Shown: piece by piece, positions 1 through 5,610 of the stretch
Position numbering within the stretch: the first letter of the stretch is position 1
Layout of the letters: each line of letters starts with the position of its first letter
Origin: Myxococcales bacterium
Lineage (GTDB): Bacteria > Myxococcota > Polyangia > Fen-1088
Assembly: GCA_003157315.1 (NCBI GenBank)
Contig: PMJE01000233.1
Location: 1 to 5,610, forward strand
Direction of reading: 5' to 3'
DNA: 5,610 bases
Translations under genes and position numbers: made by a program
Notes under the pieces: model-generated
Database searches by the model: none
What the model was told of the DNA's origin: nothing
What the model saw: only the letters and a program-made list of their open reading frames with translations

Positions 1-1479
1 GTTGCCGAAATTCATGGGCTGGCCAGGGGAGAACAGAATCTGGTTTCCGCCGTTTTGTACGTTGGCGGTCTGGCGCACGACCTGGTACACGGTGTCGCCA
101 TTGTCGGTGGTGGACATGTAGTCCGCGCCCACAAGGGCTGAATTGTTCTTGTAGTGATAGGACAGTTCGGTCCCCACTTGATAGGTTCGGTTTATGCGCT
201 CGCGCCGGTATGTGTACAGCGGATCGCCAGTGTCCAGGGTCTGGTCGGGGAGATCCTGGGTCACCGTGTAGGTCCCAGAGGTGTGAAGGACGAGCGCATC
301 GTGAAGGAAGGAGAGGTTGTGGTCGGCGCCCGCAATGTTGTTGGAGCGCACGATGCGGTTGTCGTGGCTTAGGATGCTGAGGTCGGAAAATTCGACCAGC
401 GCATCGAGTCGCTGCAATTGATACTGGGCCGCCAAGCTGCCGAGCCTGCCGAGATCGAAGGCGCCCTTGGCGAAGACGCTAGTCGGTCGAGTCAGGTCAT
501 TTTTGCTGGAAGGCCCGGCACAGTCTTGCTGATCGGACGATTGGTTGGGAACCCGCAGGCCGGACCGATCGAATTGCTCGTGCCGTGCCGAGACCAGGAT
601 GTAGGAAAGTGGGCTGTCACCCACGGCTACGCTTCCCAGGAGATGGCCGCTGCCGCCGAGATTGGTGCGGATGGTTCCGGCCTCGGCGCCGGTTTCGACG
701 AAGCTTCCCTCCTTCTTCGGTTTCTTGGTTACGATATTGATGACCCCCAAGAAGGCATTGGCACCATAGAGCGCTGAACCGGCGCCGCGTATGACCTCAA
801 TGGACTCGACCACCTCGATCGGGATGAGCTCTGGCCCCAGGAAACTGCCGCCCGTGCTGTAGTCAGTTACCGGGTGTCCGTCGACCATGACTTTGATGAT
901 GCGGCTCCAGGAATCGGGCCCGGCACTGATCCCGCGTACCGCTATGTTCGACGTCACATAGTCGTCGATAATATAGAAGCCAGGGACGTCGCGCAGGGCT
1001 TCGGCCACGCTGCGACTGCCCAGCGCCTCAATCATCGGCCGGGTAATCACAGTGACGATAGACGGCGCCTCGCTCTGTTTCATGAGACTCTTGGATGCCA
1101 CTGAGATGTCGATGTTGAATAGAGCTTCGAGGCTCAGTTGCCCCGGGCCCTTGGAATTCGCCTCCCAAGACATCGGCACGTCCGGTATCATCACGTCCAC
1201 TGGCAGCTCCTCGCTGGCGGGGGACAAGGGAGCAGGCGCCTGCTTGGGTGGCTCTTGCCTTGCTGGCGGTGGTTCCGGCGGCGGCTCATCGCCCGATGGT
1301 GCCGGTGCGGGCGCCGCGTCCGGCGAGATAGCCTGACTGAGGTCGGCGTCGGGCGTGGTCTGGGCCAAGACATTGCCCAATCCCCCGGTTGCCAACCAGA
1401 CGAGTGAGAGCGCCCCGGATATCAGCAGCTTCTTGCGCTGGCCGGGTGCGCGAGGGTAGTCATTGGACAAGGCAAGCAT
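1..1479 (-). CDS. TonB-dependent outer-membrane receptor, N-terminal part (C-terminus beyond the window edge)
   Basis: This is an outer-membrane gated channel that would import a scarce substrate using energy passed from TonB-ExbBD; the substrate cannot be read from the sequence. The frame is open for 493 codons from ATG 1479 to base 1. Residues 1-40 look like a signal peptide (basic QRKK, hydrophobic LLISGALSLVWLATGG, cleavage near VLA-QT). Residues 53-93 are very proline-rich. The family lead-in LSLEALFNIDISVASKS (about 115-131) precedes a plug domain (about 134-253) with APSIVTVIT, VRGIS, KVMVDGHPV, IEVIRGAGSALYGANAF and GVINIVTKK, all classic plug signatures. Barrel strands follow from about 254. 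No N-terminal STN signalling domain is seen. The start is preceded by GAAGG only 3 bases away, so the in-frame ATG at 1524, adding 15 residues before the signal peptide, is a possible alternative. It runs divergently from the 1852 gene and on the same strand as the two binding-protein genes. Family call is near certain; closest in style to CirA/vitamin B12-receptor-like TonB receptors. Confidence 0.95.
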   Translation of the reverse strand, partial: MLALSNDYPRAPGQRKKLLISGALSLVWLATGGLGNVLAQTTPDADLSQAISPDAAPAPAPSGDEPPPEPPPARQEPPKQAPAPLSPASEELPVDVMIPDVPMSWEANSKGPGQLSLEALFNIDISVASKSLMKQSEAPSIVTVITRPMIEALGSRSVAEALRDVPGFYIIDDYVTSNIAVRGISAGPDSWSRIIKVMVDGHPVTDYSTGGSFLGPELIPIEVVESIEVIRGAGSALYGANAFLGVINIVTKKPKKEGSFVETGAEAGTIRTNLGGSGHLLGSVAVGDSPLSYILVSARHEQFDRSGLRVPNQSSDQQDCAGPSSKNDLTRPTSVFAKGAFDLGRLGSLAAQYQLQRLDALVEFSDLSILSHDNRIVRSNNIAGADHNLSFLHDALVLHTSGTYTVTQDLPDQTLDTGDPLYTYRRERINRTYQVGTELSYHYKNNSALVGADYMSTTDNGDTVYQVVRQTANVQNGGNQILFSPGQPMNFGN

Positions 1480-1711
1480 TGACCTTCGCTTCGGTGCTCG
1501 GAAGTCTTGCGGCGGCGATAACATCGGCTCTGATTGCCATTCGCTCAATCCGGTGGTCGCACACGTCGCGTTGGACGAGGAGAAATGCTTCGACCATCGG
1601 AGCGAGGGCGCGGATCTTCGGTCTTCAAGCACATGGTCTTGCCTCTTGTTTTTCGGCGGTTCGCGCGATGTCCTTGAGCCTCAGCTATCGCAGGCGAAGC
1701 AAGCAGCGTGA

Positions 1712-1728
1712 TGCGGTAGAATGCCGCA
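1712..1728. repeat. Inverted repeat overlapping a TAGAAT -10-like box
   Basis: The bases TGCGGTA and TGCCGCA pair as a 7-bp stem (one G-T wobble) around the 3-base loop GAA. The TAGAAT at 1717-1722 resembles a sigma70 -10 element, so the palindrome would be placed as an operator for the gene at 1852, about 130 bases downstream. It has no T-tract on either strand, so it is not a simple terminator. No matching TTGACA-like -35 was found at 16-18 bases upstream, and the role is inference. Confidence 0.3.
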
Positions 1729-1748
1729 CGTGCTCGAAACGCTGTCTT

Positions 1749-1783
1749 CAGCAGACGGGAACGGCGGCAAAGGCCGCGTGCTG
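1749..1783 (+). other. Nested potential stem-loop in the leader of the membrane-protein gene
   Basis: An outer stem CAGCA (1749-1753) / TGCTG (1779-1783) encloses an inner stem GCGGC (1764-1768) / GCCGC (1773-1777) with loop AAAG, leaving a 10-base bulge on the left side. It is followed by CATAAATCTTTT, a broken T-tract. If transcribed from an upstream promoter it would lie in the 5' leader of the gene at 1852. It does not match any riboswitch consensus I know, and stems this short in GC-rich DNA can arise by chance. Confidence 0.2.
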
Positions 1784-1838
1784 CATAAATCTTTTCCGGG
1801 TCATATGGCCGCGCCACTCGTTGCCCCGTTTTCACCGC

Positions 1839-1842
1839 GGAG
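1839..1842 (+). promoter_or_regulatory. Shine-Dalgarno that decides the GTG start at 1852
   Basis: GGAG lies 9 bases before GTG 1852. No ATG, GTG or TTG exists in this frame between the upstream stop TAA (1786-1788) and 1852, so GTG is the most upstream possible start. The ATG at 1844 is out of frame and is followed after three codons by a TGA that overlaps the GTG. Confidence 0.7.
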
Positions 1843-1851
1843 CATGCGCCC

Positions 1852-3612
1852 GTGAGACCGGAAGAGCCGCTCCGCCCCGCATGGCTGCGCGCACTTGCGC
1901 TCGCGGCACTCTCGCTTGCGCTCAGCATCTACGCGTGGTCGTCCATGATCGCCGCGTACCCGCACCCGTCCAACGGCGACGGCTTGATGTACCAGAAGAT
2001 ACTCGAGGCGGGCCGCGCGAGCATCGCGCGCTACCACGAGTTCCCCTTCTGGAACCCGTACGAGTGTGGCGGCTATCCGCTGTGGGACAACCCACAGGGC
2101 TTCGCGGGCGCGCCGCTCCTGTGGATAGTCTTTTTCGTCAACTCCACCGCCACCATCTACCTCTGGGTGGTTGCGCACGTTGCTCTCGGGTTCGCTTCGA
2201 TGTGGCTGTTCGCGCGACACGAGGTGAAGCTCTCGCGCGCCGCTACGTTCGTTGCAGCCGCAGCCTGGGCGTACTCGGGGTTCCATCAGCAGCACTATGC
2301 GGGTGGGCACCTCACCTTCGTGTCGTGGGTGTTCTTCCCGCTTGCGCTCCTCTTGTGGCGCCGCGCGGAGCACGACGTGCGCTGCGCGGTGGGGCTTGGC
2401 GTGCTATTGGCGTGGATGTTCTACGAAGGCGCGGTGTATCCGCTGCCGCACTTGGTTTTGCTGCTGGGTGCAGAGACGCTGACCCGCGTATGGCCGCCGC
2501 GCCGGCTGCCGCAAGTCCTGCGTGCCGCCGTCATCGCGGGCGTGGTGGCGTTCACCATCGCGGCGGGTCGTTTCTTGCCGGTACTTGATCAGCTCCGCCA
2601 GCACAGCCGGCCGGCGCTCAATGACGTCGACGCGATCACCTGGCCCACGCTCAAGGCGATGTTCCTGGCGCGGCAGCATGGGCGCGACGTGCATGGGCAG
2701 CAGTACGTGTGGACCGAGTGGGGGGCCTACCTTGGGCCGATCGTGCTCACGCTAGGGCTGCTCGGGATTGTTGCGGGCGGCGCGGAGACGGCGTGGATGG
2801 CGGCGCTGCTTGGGTTCGCGTTCGTGCTGATGTGCGGGCACTTCGCCAAGTGGGCGCCATGGTCGCTCTTGACCGCCCACATTCCGCCCTTCAAGGAGAT
2901 GCGCGTACCCTCGCGCTTTCGCGCCACGGTCTTGCTGTTCCTGGCCGCCTACGCCGGTATCGCGGTCGATCGGCTGCTCACGGCAGCGCAGCGTTTTGTC
3001 CCCTCACGCCCGTGGTCGCGCGCGACGCAGACTCTCGTCCTCGCCATCGCGCTTCTCGGCGTCGGCGACATCATCGGCGTTGGAATCGACACCATCCCGC
3101 AATTCTTCACTTCGGCGCCGCTCACCAAACCAGAGCCGGCCGCGCACTTCTACTACGGCGGGCCCGGCCTCGCCGGCTTCCCGGATCAGCCCGCGCAGAA
3201 CCGCGGCGAGCTCTCCTGCTACGACGAGTGGGGGTTCGGCCAGGGCTCACACCTCTGGCAGGGCGATTTGCCACAAGCGCGCGCGACCGACGACGGGGTG
3301 ACCGTCGAGGCAGTGAGCCGCGCGCAGAATAGCTTCACCATCGATGTGGTGGCCCAGCGACCGGGCGCACGCGTGCTGCTCAACACCGTCTACGACGACA
3401 ACTGGAAGACCAGCATCGGCAGGACTGTGAACCTCGCCAACCAGCTCGCCATCGATCTGCCCGAAGCCGGGCGCTTCCACGTCACCGCGCGCGCGCGGCC
3501 GCGCACCTTCGTCGCCGGCGCGATGCTGACCGTGCTGGGCATCGCAGGCACCGTAACATTCTTCGTCCGGGACGCGCGCCGCCGCCGGCGCGAGCGGGCC
3601 GGGGTGAGCTAG
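1852..3612 (+). CDS. Polytopic membrane protein of the YfhO/GT-C glycosyltransferase-like type
   Basis: This 586-residue protein has about 11-12 predicted membrane segments (roughly 11-33, 84-97, 100-121, 129-143, 153-169, 177-206 as a pair, 221-243, 291-310, 313-330, 355-377, 389-413, and a last one at 552-573). The first external loop holds NGDG (41-44) and PFWNPYECGGYPLWDNP (65-81). An acidic residue in this loop is the usual catalytic position in GT-C enzymes, and the W-N-P-Y...G-x-P-L pattern is typical of YfhO-like proteins. HQQHYAGGH (145-153) and RVPSRFRATVLL (351-362) also fit that family. A soluble extracytoplasmic beta-rich segment (about 430-548, with TVYDDNWKT at 512-520, like the family's 'YYPGW' region) precedes the last helix, and the tail is arginine-rich (575-582). 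Such proteins transfer sugars from lipid carriers to envelope glycans or lipids, but donor and acceptor cannot be inferred. It converges on the lipoprotein gene with a 14-base gap. By eye it is more GC-rich than its neighbours. The family is known for low sequence identity, so an enzymatic function is not certain. Confidence 0.85.
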   Translation: MRPEEPLRPAWLRALALAALSLALSIYAWSSMIAAYPHPSNGDGLMYQKILEAGRASIARYHEFPFWNPYECGGYPLWDNPQGFAGAPLLWIVFFVNSTATIYLWVVAHVALGFASMWLFARHEVKLSRAATFVAAAAWAYSGFHQQHYAGGHLTFVSWVFFPLALLLWRRAEHDVRCAVGLGVLLAWMFYEGAVYPLPHLVLLLGAETLTRVWPPRRLPQVLRAAVIAGVVAFTIAAGRFLPVLDQLRQHSRPALNDVDAITWPTLKAMFLARQHGRDVHGQQYVWTEWGAYLGPIVLTLGLLGIVAGGAETAWMAALLGFAFVLMCGHFAKWAPWSLLTAHIPPFKEMRVPSRFRATVLLFLAAYAGIAVDRLLTAAQRFVPSRPWSRATQTLVLAIALLGVGDIIGVGIDTIPQFFTSAPLTKPEPAAHFYYGGPGLAGFPDQPAQNRGELSCYDEWGFGQGSHLWQGDLPQARATDDGVTVEAVSRAQNSFTIDVVAQRPGARVLLNTVYDDNWKTSIGRTVNLANQLAIDLPEAGRFHVTARARPRTFVAGAMLTVLGIAGTVTFFVRDARRRRRERAGVS

Positions 3613-3626
3613 CAGCCTGCGACGAG

Positions 3627-4661
3627 CTACTCCGCTGCCTTGTCGATGTGCTTGAGCGCTTCGGATTGTAGACCGAAGTTGGCACGAACCAGCTTGATGT
3701 CCACCACCGTCTTCACCGAAAGCGGCAGCTCCACAGGATGGTTTTCCACCTGCCAGTCGTTGTCCGCCAGGTCGAATATGAGATTCGCCGCTTGCAGGCC
3801 GAGAGCTTCATGATCAGGAACGACCGCCAGAGTCCCGAGAGGGGAACTCGGCTCAACGAAATTGGATACTCCCACAATCAGCGGCAGTCTTGCCTCGGTC
3901 AGTTCTGCACGCCACGCATCGTCGACAAACTCCTCGTCCCGCACCAGGGCATTGTCGTTGAGCATCCAGACCGCGTCGACTTTGTGGCCCTGGGCCAGGT
4001 TGTGCAGAGCTTCGCGCAACCCTTCCGCGGCTACATCGTTGGGCACCGAGACGGAGATGAGATCCACTCGCTCCTTGGCCGCTAGCGACTTCTGCCGTTC
4101 TACGAAATTCCGGAATACCGGGCGATAGATCACTCCCACACGGTTGATCGGAGTGGTGATCACAGATCGGAGATGCACGAAGGCGGTAACACCAGGAACC
4201 TCATAGGCTATGCCAGTGGACCGCCGGACTTGCGACTGCAATTCCTCTACGAAAGAAGCCATCAGGAGGACTGCCGGTGGCGTTGTGACAGTCGGATTGG
4301 CCATCTGGTAGTGGCGATAGAGGCTGATGGTCGCGTTGTTCATCAAGACCACGCAAACCGGGTCTGCGGCTTTGATGGCAGCGGCGAGGTCGTCGGTTTT
4401 GGTTCCCGGCCCGACCACGAACGTCTGGATGTTGAAGTTCTTCTGCAACTCCGATACCAGACTTCTTCGCACTTCAACGAAGTTGGGCGAATTCGGCATG
4501 GCGATGAGGATTGCGCGCGCGCCCGTGCGCGCCGGCGGGTCGGCAATCGCAGCCGCATTCTGGGCGGACGCGCCTTGCAAGCTGCCCGTCGTCGCGCAGC
4601 TTGCCACGCACAGGAGCAGGGCCGACACCCAGGCCACTCGCCAGTTCTTGTCGCCGATCAT
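3627..4661 (-). CDS. ABC_sub_bind-family (YtrP-like) solute-binding lipoprotein
   Basis: The 344-residue product is an extracytoplasmic binding protein. Its N-terminus is a lipoprotein signal: positive residues K5 and R8, hydrophobic AWVSALLLC, then the lipobox V-A-S-C with the acylated Cys at 22. Ala at +2 (no Asp) predicts sorting to the outer membrane by the Lol rule. Residues about 48-340 form two alternating alpha/beta lobes as in type-1 periplasmic binding proteins: RAILIAMPNSPNF, then a lobe switch near INRVGVIYRP (172-181), VDAVWMLNDNALV (228-240), RLPLIVGVSNFV (258-269), GTLAVVPDHEALG (276-288) and a final VDIKLVRANFGL. This order matches the ABC_sub_bind family (PF04392-type), and length is normal. 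ATG 4661 overlaps the stop of the upstream gene as ATGA, so the two are translationally coupled. No permease or ATPase gene is adjacent in the window, so it may serve a transporter elsewhere, a sensor kinase, or the nearby TonB receptor. The ligand is unknown; many relatives are annotated as amino-acid or tryptophan binding, which I cannot confirm here. Confidence 0.93.
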   Translation of the reverse strand: MIGDKNWRVAWVSALLLCVASCATTGSLQGASAQNAAAIADPPARTGARAILIAMPNSPNFVEVRRSLVSELQKNFNIQTFVVGPGTKTDDLAAAIKAADPVCVVLMNNATISLYRHYQMANPTVTTPPAVLLMASFVEELQSQVRRSTGIAYEVPGVTAFVHLRSVITTPINRVGVIYRPVFRNFVERQKSLAAKERVDLISVSVPNDVAAEGLREALHNLAQGHKVDAVWMLNDNALVRDEEFVDDAWRAELTEARLPLIVGVSNFVEPSSPLGTLAVVPDHEALGLQAANLIFDLADNDWQVENHPVELPLSVKTVVDIKLVRANFGLQSEALKHIDKAAE

Positions 4662-5407
4662 GGGACGCTCCAGGTGTCAATGCCCAGGAGGCGCCTGGTG
4701 GGTGCATCGAGTCTCTGAAAAGACTTGACGACGACGTCGTGCGCGGCCGGGTTGAGTACCGCTACCGCAGGCAGGCCCACGAGGGTGCCCGGTAGATCTC
4801 TTGTCTTGATGGCCAGGCGCGTGCGCTCCAGCAGCCGGGCCAGCATGGAACTGGGAAGAACAATTCCGTCGGCCACAGAGAACTCGAGCAAGGGCAGAAG
4901 GTCCTCGACCTTTGCCACGCGCTTGATCTTCACGTCTGTGGCTTTGAGCAGGCCGTTGAGAAAACTCTGCGTGCCATCGCGACCGAGTAGGTCGACCACG
5001 CCAATGGTTCTTCCCGCCAGTGGTCCCTGCAACGGCTGGTTGACCGAGGCGAGCACATAGGGCTCGCTGCTCTTGCCGTCGCGTTGCCCCTGCAGGGATG
5101 CGGTCTTGCCCCGTTGTTCCAGAACCGGCGTGATGCTGACGACTGCGTCGGGATGGCCGTTGCTCAGGCCGTCCTCAAAGTCACGATAGCGTCCGAACAC
5201 GGTGACGGCTAGCTCGGGCAAGTGTTCCTGAAGTGTCTTCTCCACCGCGCTCGACTTAGCATCGAGCTGGAGAAATACATGCACCACCGGCTTGTTTGCT
5301 TGAGCGATGGCGGATTGCAGCGGTCGGTAGGGGTAGAGAAGCCCCATACCGAACAGAAGCCACGCGAAGAGCCGCGGCAGTCGGCGAGGGCTATGGATCC
5401 TAGTCAT
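4658..5407 (-). CDS. Exported PhnD/type-2 periplasmic-binding-protein-like solute-binding protein
   Basis: From ATG 5407 the product is 249 residues. Residues 1-37 make a Sec signal peptide (basic RRLPR, hydrophobic LFAWLLFGMGLLY, cleavage AQA-NK after 37). The mature protein resembles PhnD-like and other type-2 periplasmic binding proteins: first lobe VVHVFLQLD (41-49) to DAVVSITPVLEQ (87-98), then PYVLASVNQPLQGPLAGRTI (116-135) leading into IGVVDLLGRDGTQ, where the family has its 'L.GK.ig....S' element. After that come IKRVAKVEDLLPLLEFSVAD (161-180), which matches the 'counting' of a lobe-2 pocket, and GLPAVAVLNP (211-220). It is about 30-50 residues shorter than typical PhnD. The frame stays open upstream to ATG 5554 (adding 49 residues), but the 5407 start places a proper signal peptide at the N-terminus. 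Neither start has a clear Shine-Dalgarno. It is the first gene of the operon with the lipoprotein gene. Ligand unknown; phosphonate/phosphate-type binding is only a family association. Confidence 0.8.
   Translation of the reverse strand: MTRIHSPRRLPRLFAWLLFGMGLLYPYRPLQSAIAQANKPVVHVFLQLDAKSSAVEKTLQEHLPELAVTVFGRYRDFEDGLSNGHPDAVVSITPVLEQRGKTASLQGQRDGKSSEPYVLASVNQPLQGPLAGRTIGVVDLLGRDGTQSFLNGLLKATDVKIKRVAKVEDLLPLLEFSVADGIVLPSSMLARLLERTRLAIKTRDLPGTLVGLPAVAVLNPAAHDVVVKSFQRLDAPTRRLLGIDTWSVP
4668..4671 (-). promoter_or_regulatory. Shine-Dalgarno of the lipoprotein gene, inside the upstream coding end
   Basis: On the minus strand GGAG is followed 6 bases later by ATG 4661. It lies within the last codons of the upstream gene, which with the ATGA overlap at 4661-4658 fits reinitiation or translational coupling within one operon. 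It also fixes the lipoprotein start. Confidence 0.7.
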
Positions 5408-5610
5408 GGGCCAAGGCAGGAACGCAAGGTTGTCAGTTCCCCGAGTCGCCACGGACGAACATGAGCGCGTTCCCGTCTTGCTGCACCCTCGGAGGATTGG
5501 GAAGAAGACTTTAGCGACTAGGAAAGGGGGGCCACGGTACTGCGCCAACCACATGTACGCTGGGCGGTGGCCGGAAAATCGGGAAAGCCCGGTGGCTGCT
5601 CGTCATTCAA
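5408..5610. promoter_or_regulatory. Upstream region of the two-gene binding-protein operon
   Basis: This stretch precedes ATG 5407 on the minus strand and should hold the operon's promoter. I found no convincing sigma70 or sigma54 element, no recognisable riboswitch, and no real gene on either strand. The only open frame of note is the upstream in-frame extension of the binding-protein gene back to 5554, which has no signal-peptide or domain character. Any gene further upstream lies outside the window. Confidence 0.4.

Larger units (their letters stand above)
1480..1851. promoter_or_regulatory. Divergent intergenic region between receptor and membrane-protein genes
   Basis: This 372-base stretch separates two divergently transcribed genes and should contain both promoters, though I could not assign a convincing -35/-10 pair to either. 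What can be seen is a TAGAAT -10-like hexamer on the plus strand at 1717-1722 inside a palindrome, an 8-base perfect palindrome GCACGTGC at 1726-1733, and a nested hairpin at 1749-1783 followed by an AT-rich stretch. Open frames across it on both strands have compositions that look like chance (arginine- and serine-rich) and show no family resemblance. No RNA gene was recognised. Confidence 0.5.

Noticed and set aside
1754..1763. GACGGGAACG occurring both here and on the minus strand upstream of the 5407 gene (near 5470-5480)
   Set aside because: A single shared 10-mer is expected by chance several times in a window of this size, and the surrounding bases are not alike.
1545..1928. Minus-strand open frame of 127 codons across the intergenic region
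   Set aside because: It starts inside the membrane-protein gene on the opposite strand, has a chance-like Ser/Arg/Ala composition, no domain and no ribosome binding site.
1389..2588. Long plus-strand open frame (about 399 codons) overlapping the start of the membrane-protein gene
   Set aside because: Its translation is arginine- and alanine-rich with no family resemblance, and it is in a shifted frame over the clear GT-C-like protein. It is a shadow of GC-rich coding DNA.
2709..3332. Plus-strand frame of 207 codons within the membrane-protein gene
   Set aside because: It is an alternative frame of the GC-rich coding region with an arginine-rich translation and no domain.
3607..3632. Possible bidirectional terminator between the convergent genes (TAGC at 3610 and GCTA at 3626)
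   Set aside because: Only 4 bp can pair, the inner bases mismatch, and there is no T-tract on either side.
4173..4728. Plus-strand open frames of 133-181 codons over the junction of the two binding-protein genes
   Set aside because: They are antisense to two well-supported genes with clear domains and signal sequences, and resemble no protein family.
5408..5610. Riboswitch (cobalamin or cyclic-di-GMP type) upstream of the binding-protein operon
   Set aside because: None of the conserved boxes of these classes could be found on the minus strand.

Overview
The window carries four protein-coding genes. Three of them, on the minus strand, are envelope or periplasmic solute-capture proteins. The fourth, on the plus strand, is a large polytopic membrane protein lying between them. 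The organism is a Gram-negative (diderm) bacterium, because there is a TonB-dependent outer-membrane receptor, a lipoprotein and a Sec-exported periplasmic protein. The DNA is GC-rich. The receptor sequence style and the YfhO/GT-C-like membrane protein suggest a proteobacterium in the broad sense or a myxobacterium/deltaproteobacterial relative, but this placement is inference and no taxonomic marker is present.

Layout: (1) 1-1479, minus strand: N-terminal 493 residues of a TonB-dependent receptor (signal peptide, proline-rich linker, plug domain, first part of the barrel), cut by the left window edge. (2) 1480-1851: divergent intergenic region with palindromes and potential hairpins, probably holding the promoters of both flanking genes. 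(3) 1852-3612, plus strand: a 586-residue multi-pass membrane protein resembling the YfhO/GT-C glycosyltransferase superfamily, starting at GTG with a good Shine-Dalgarno. (4) 3613-3626: a 14-base convergent gap. (5) 4661-3627, minus strand: a lipoprotein of the ABC_sub_bind (PF04392-type) solute-binding family. (6) 5407-4658, minus strand: an exported PhnD/type-2-periplasmic-binding-protein-like protein that overlaps gene 5 by an ATGA junction. (7) 5408-5610: upstream region of that two-gene operon.

The most notable point is the pairing of two different solute-binding proteins, translationally coupled and with no permease or ATPase gene visible, near a TonB-dependent receptor on the same strand. 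The three could form one capture or sensing module: receptor at the outer membrane, lipoprotein and soluble binding protein in the periplasm. The plus-strand membrane gene looks unrelated in function, is by eye more GC-rich, and may interrupt the module. No RNA genes, CRISPR arrays, insertion sequences or transposase genes were seen.
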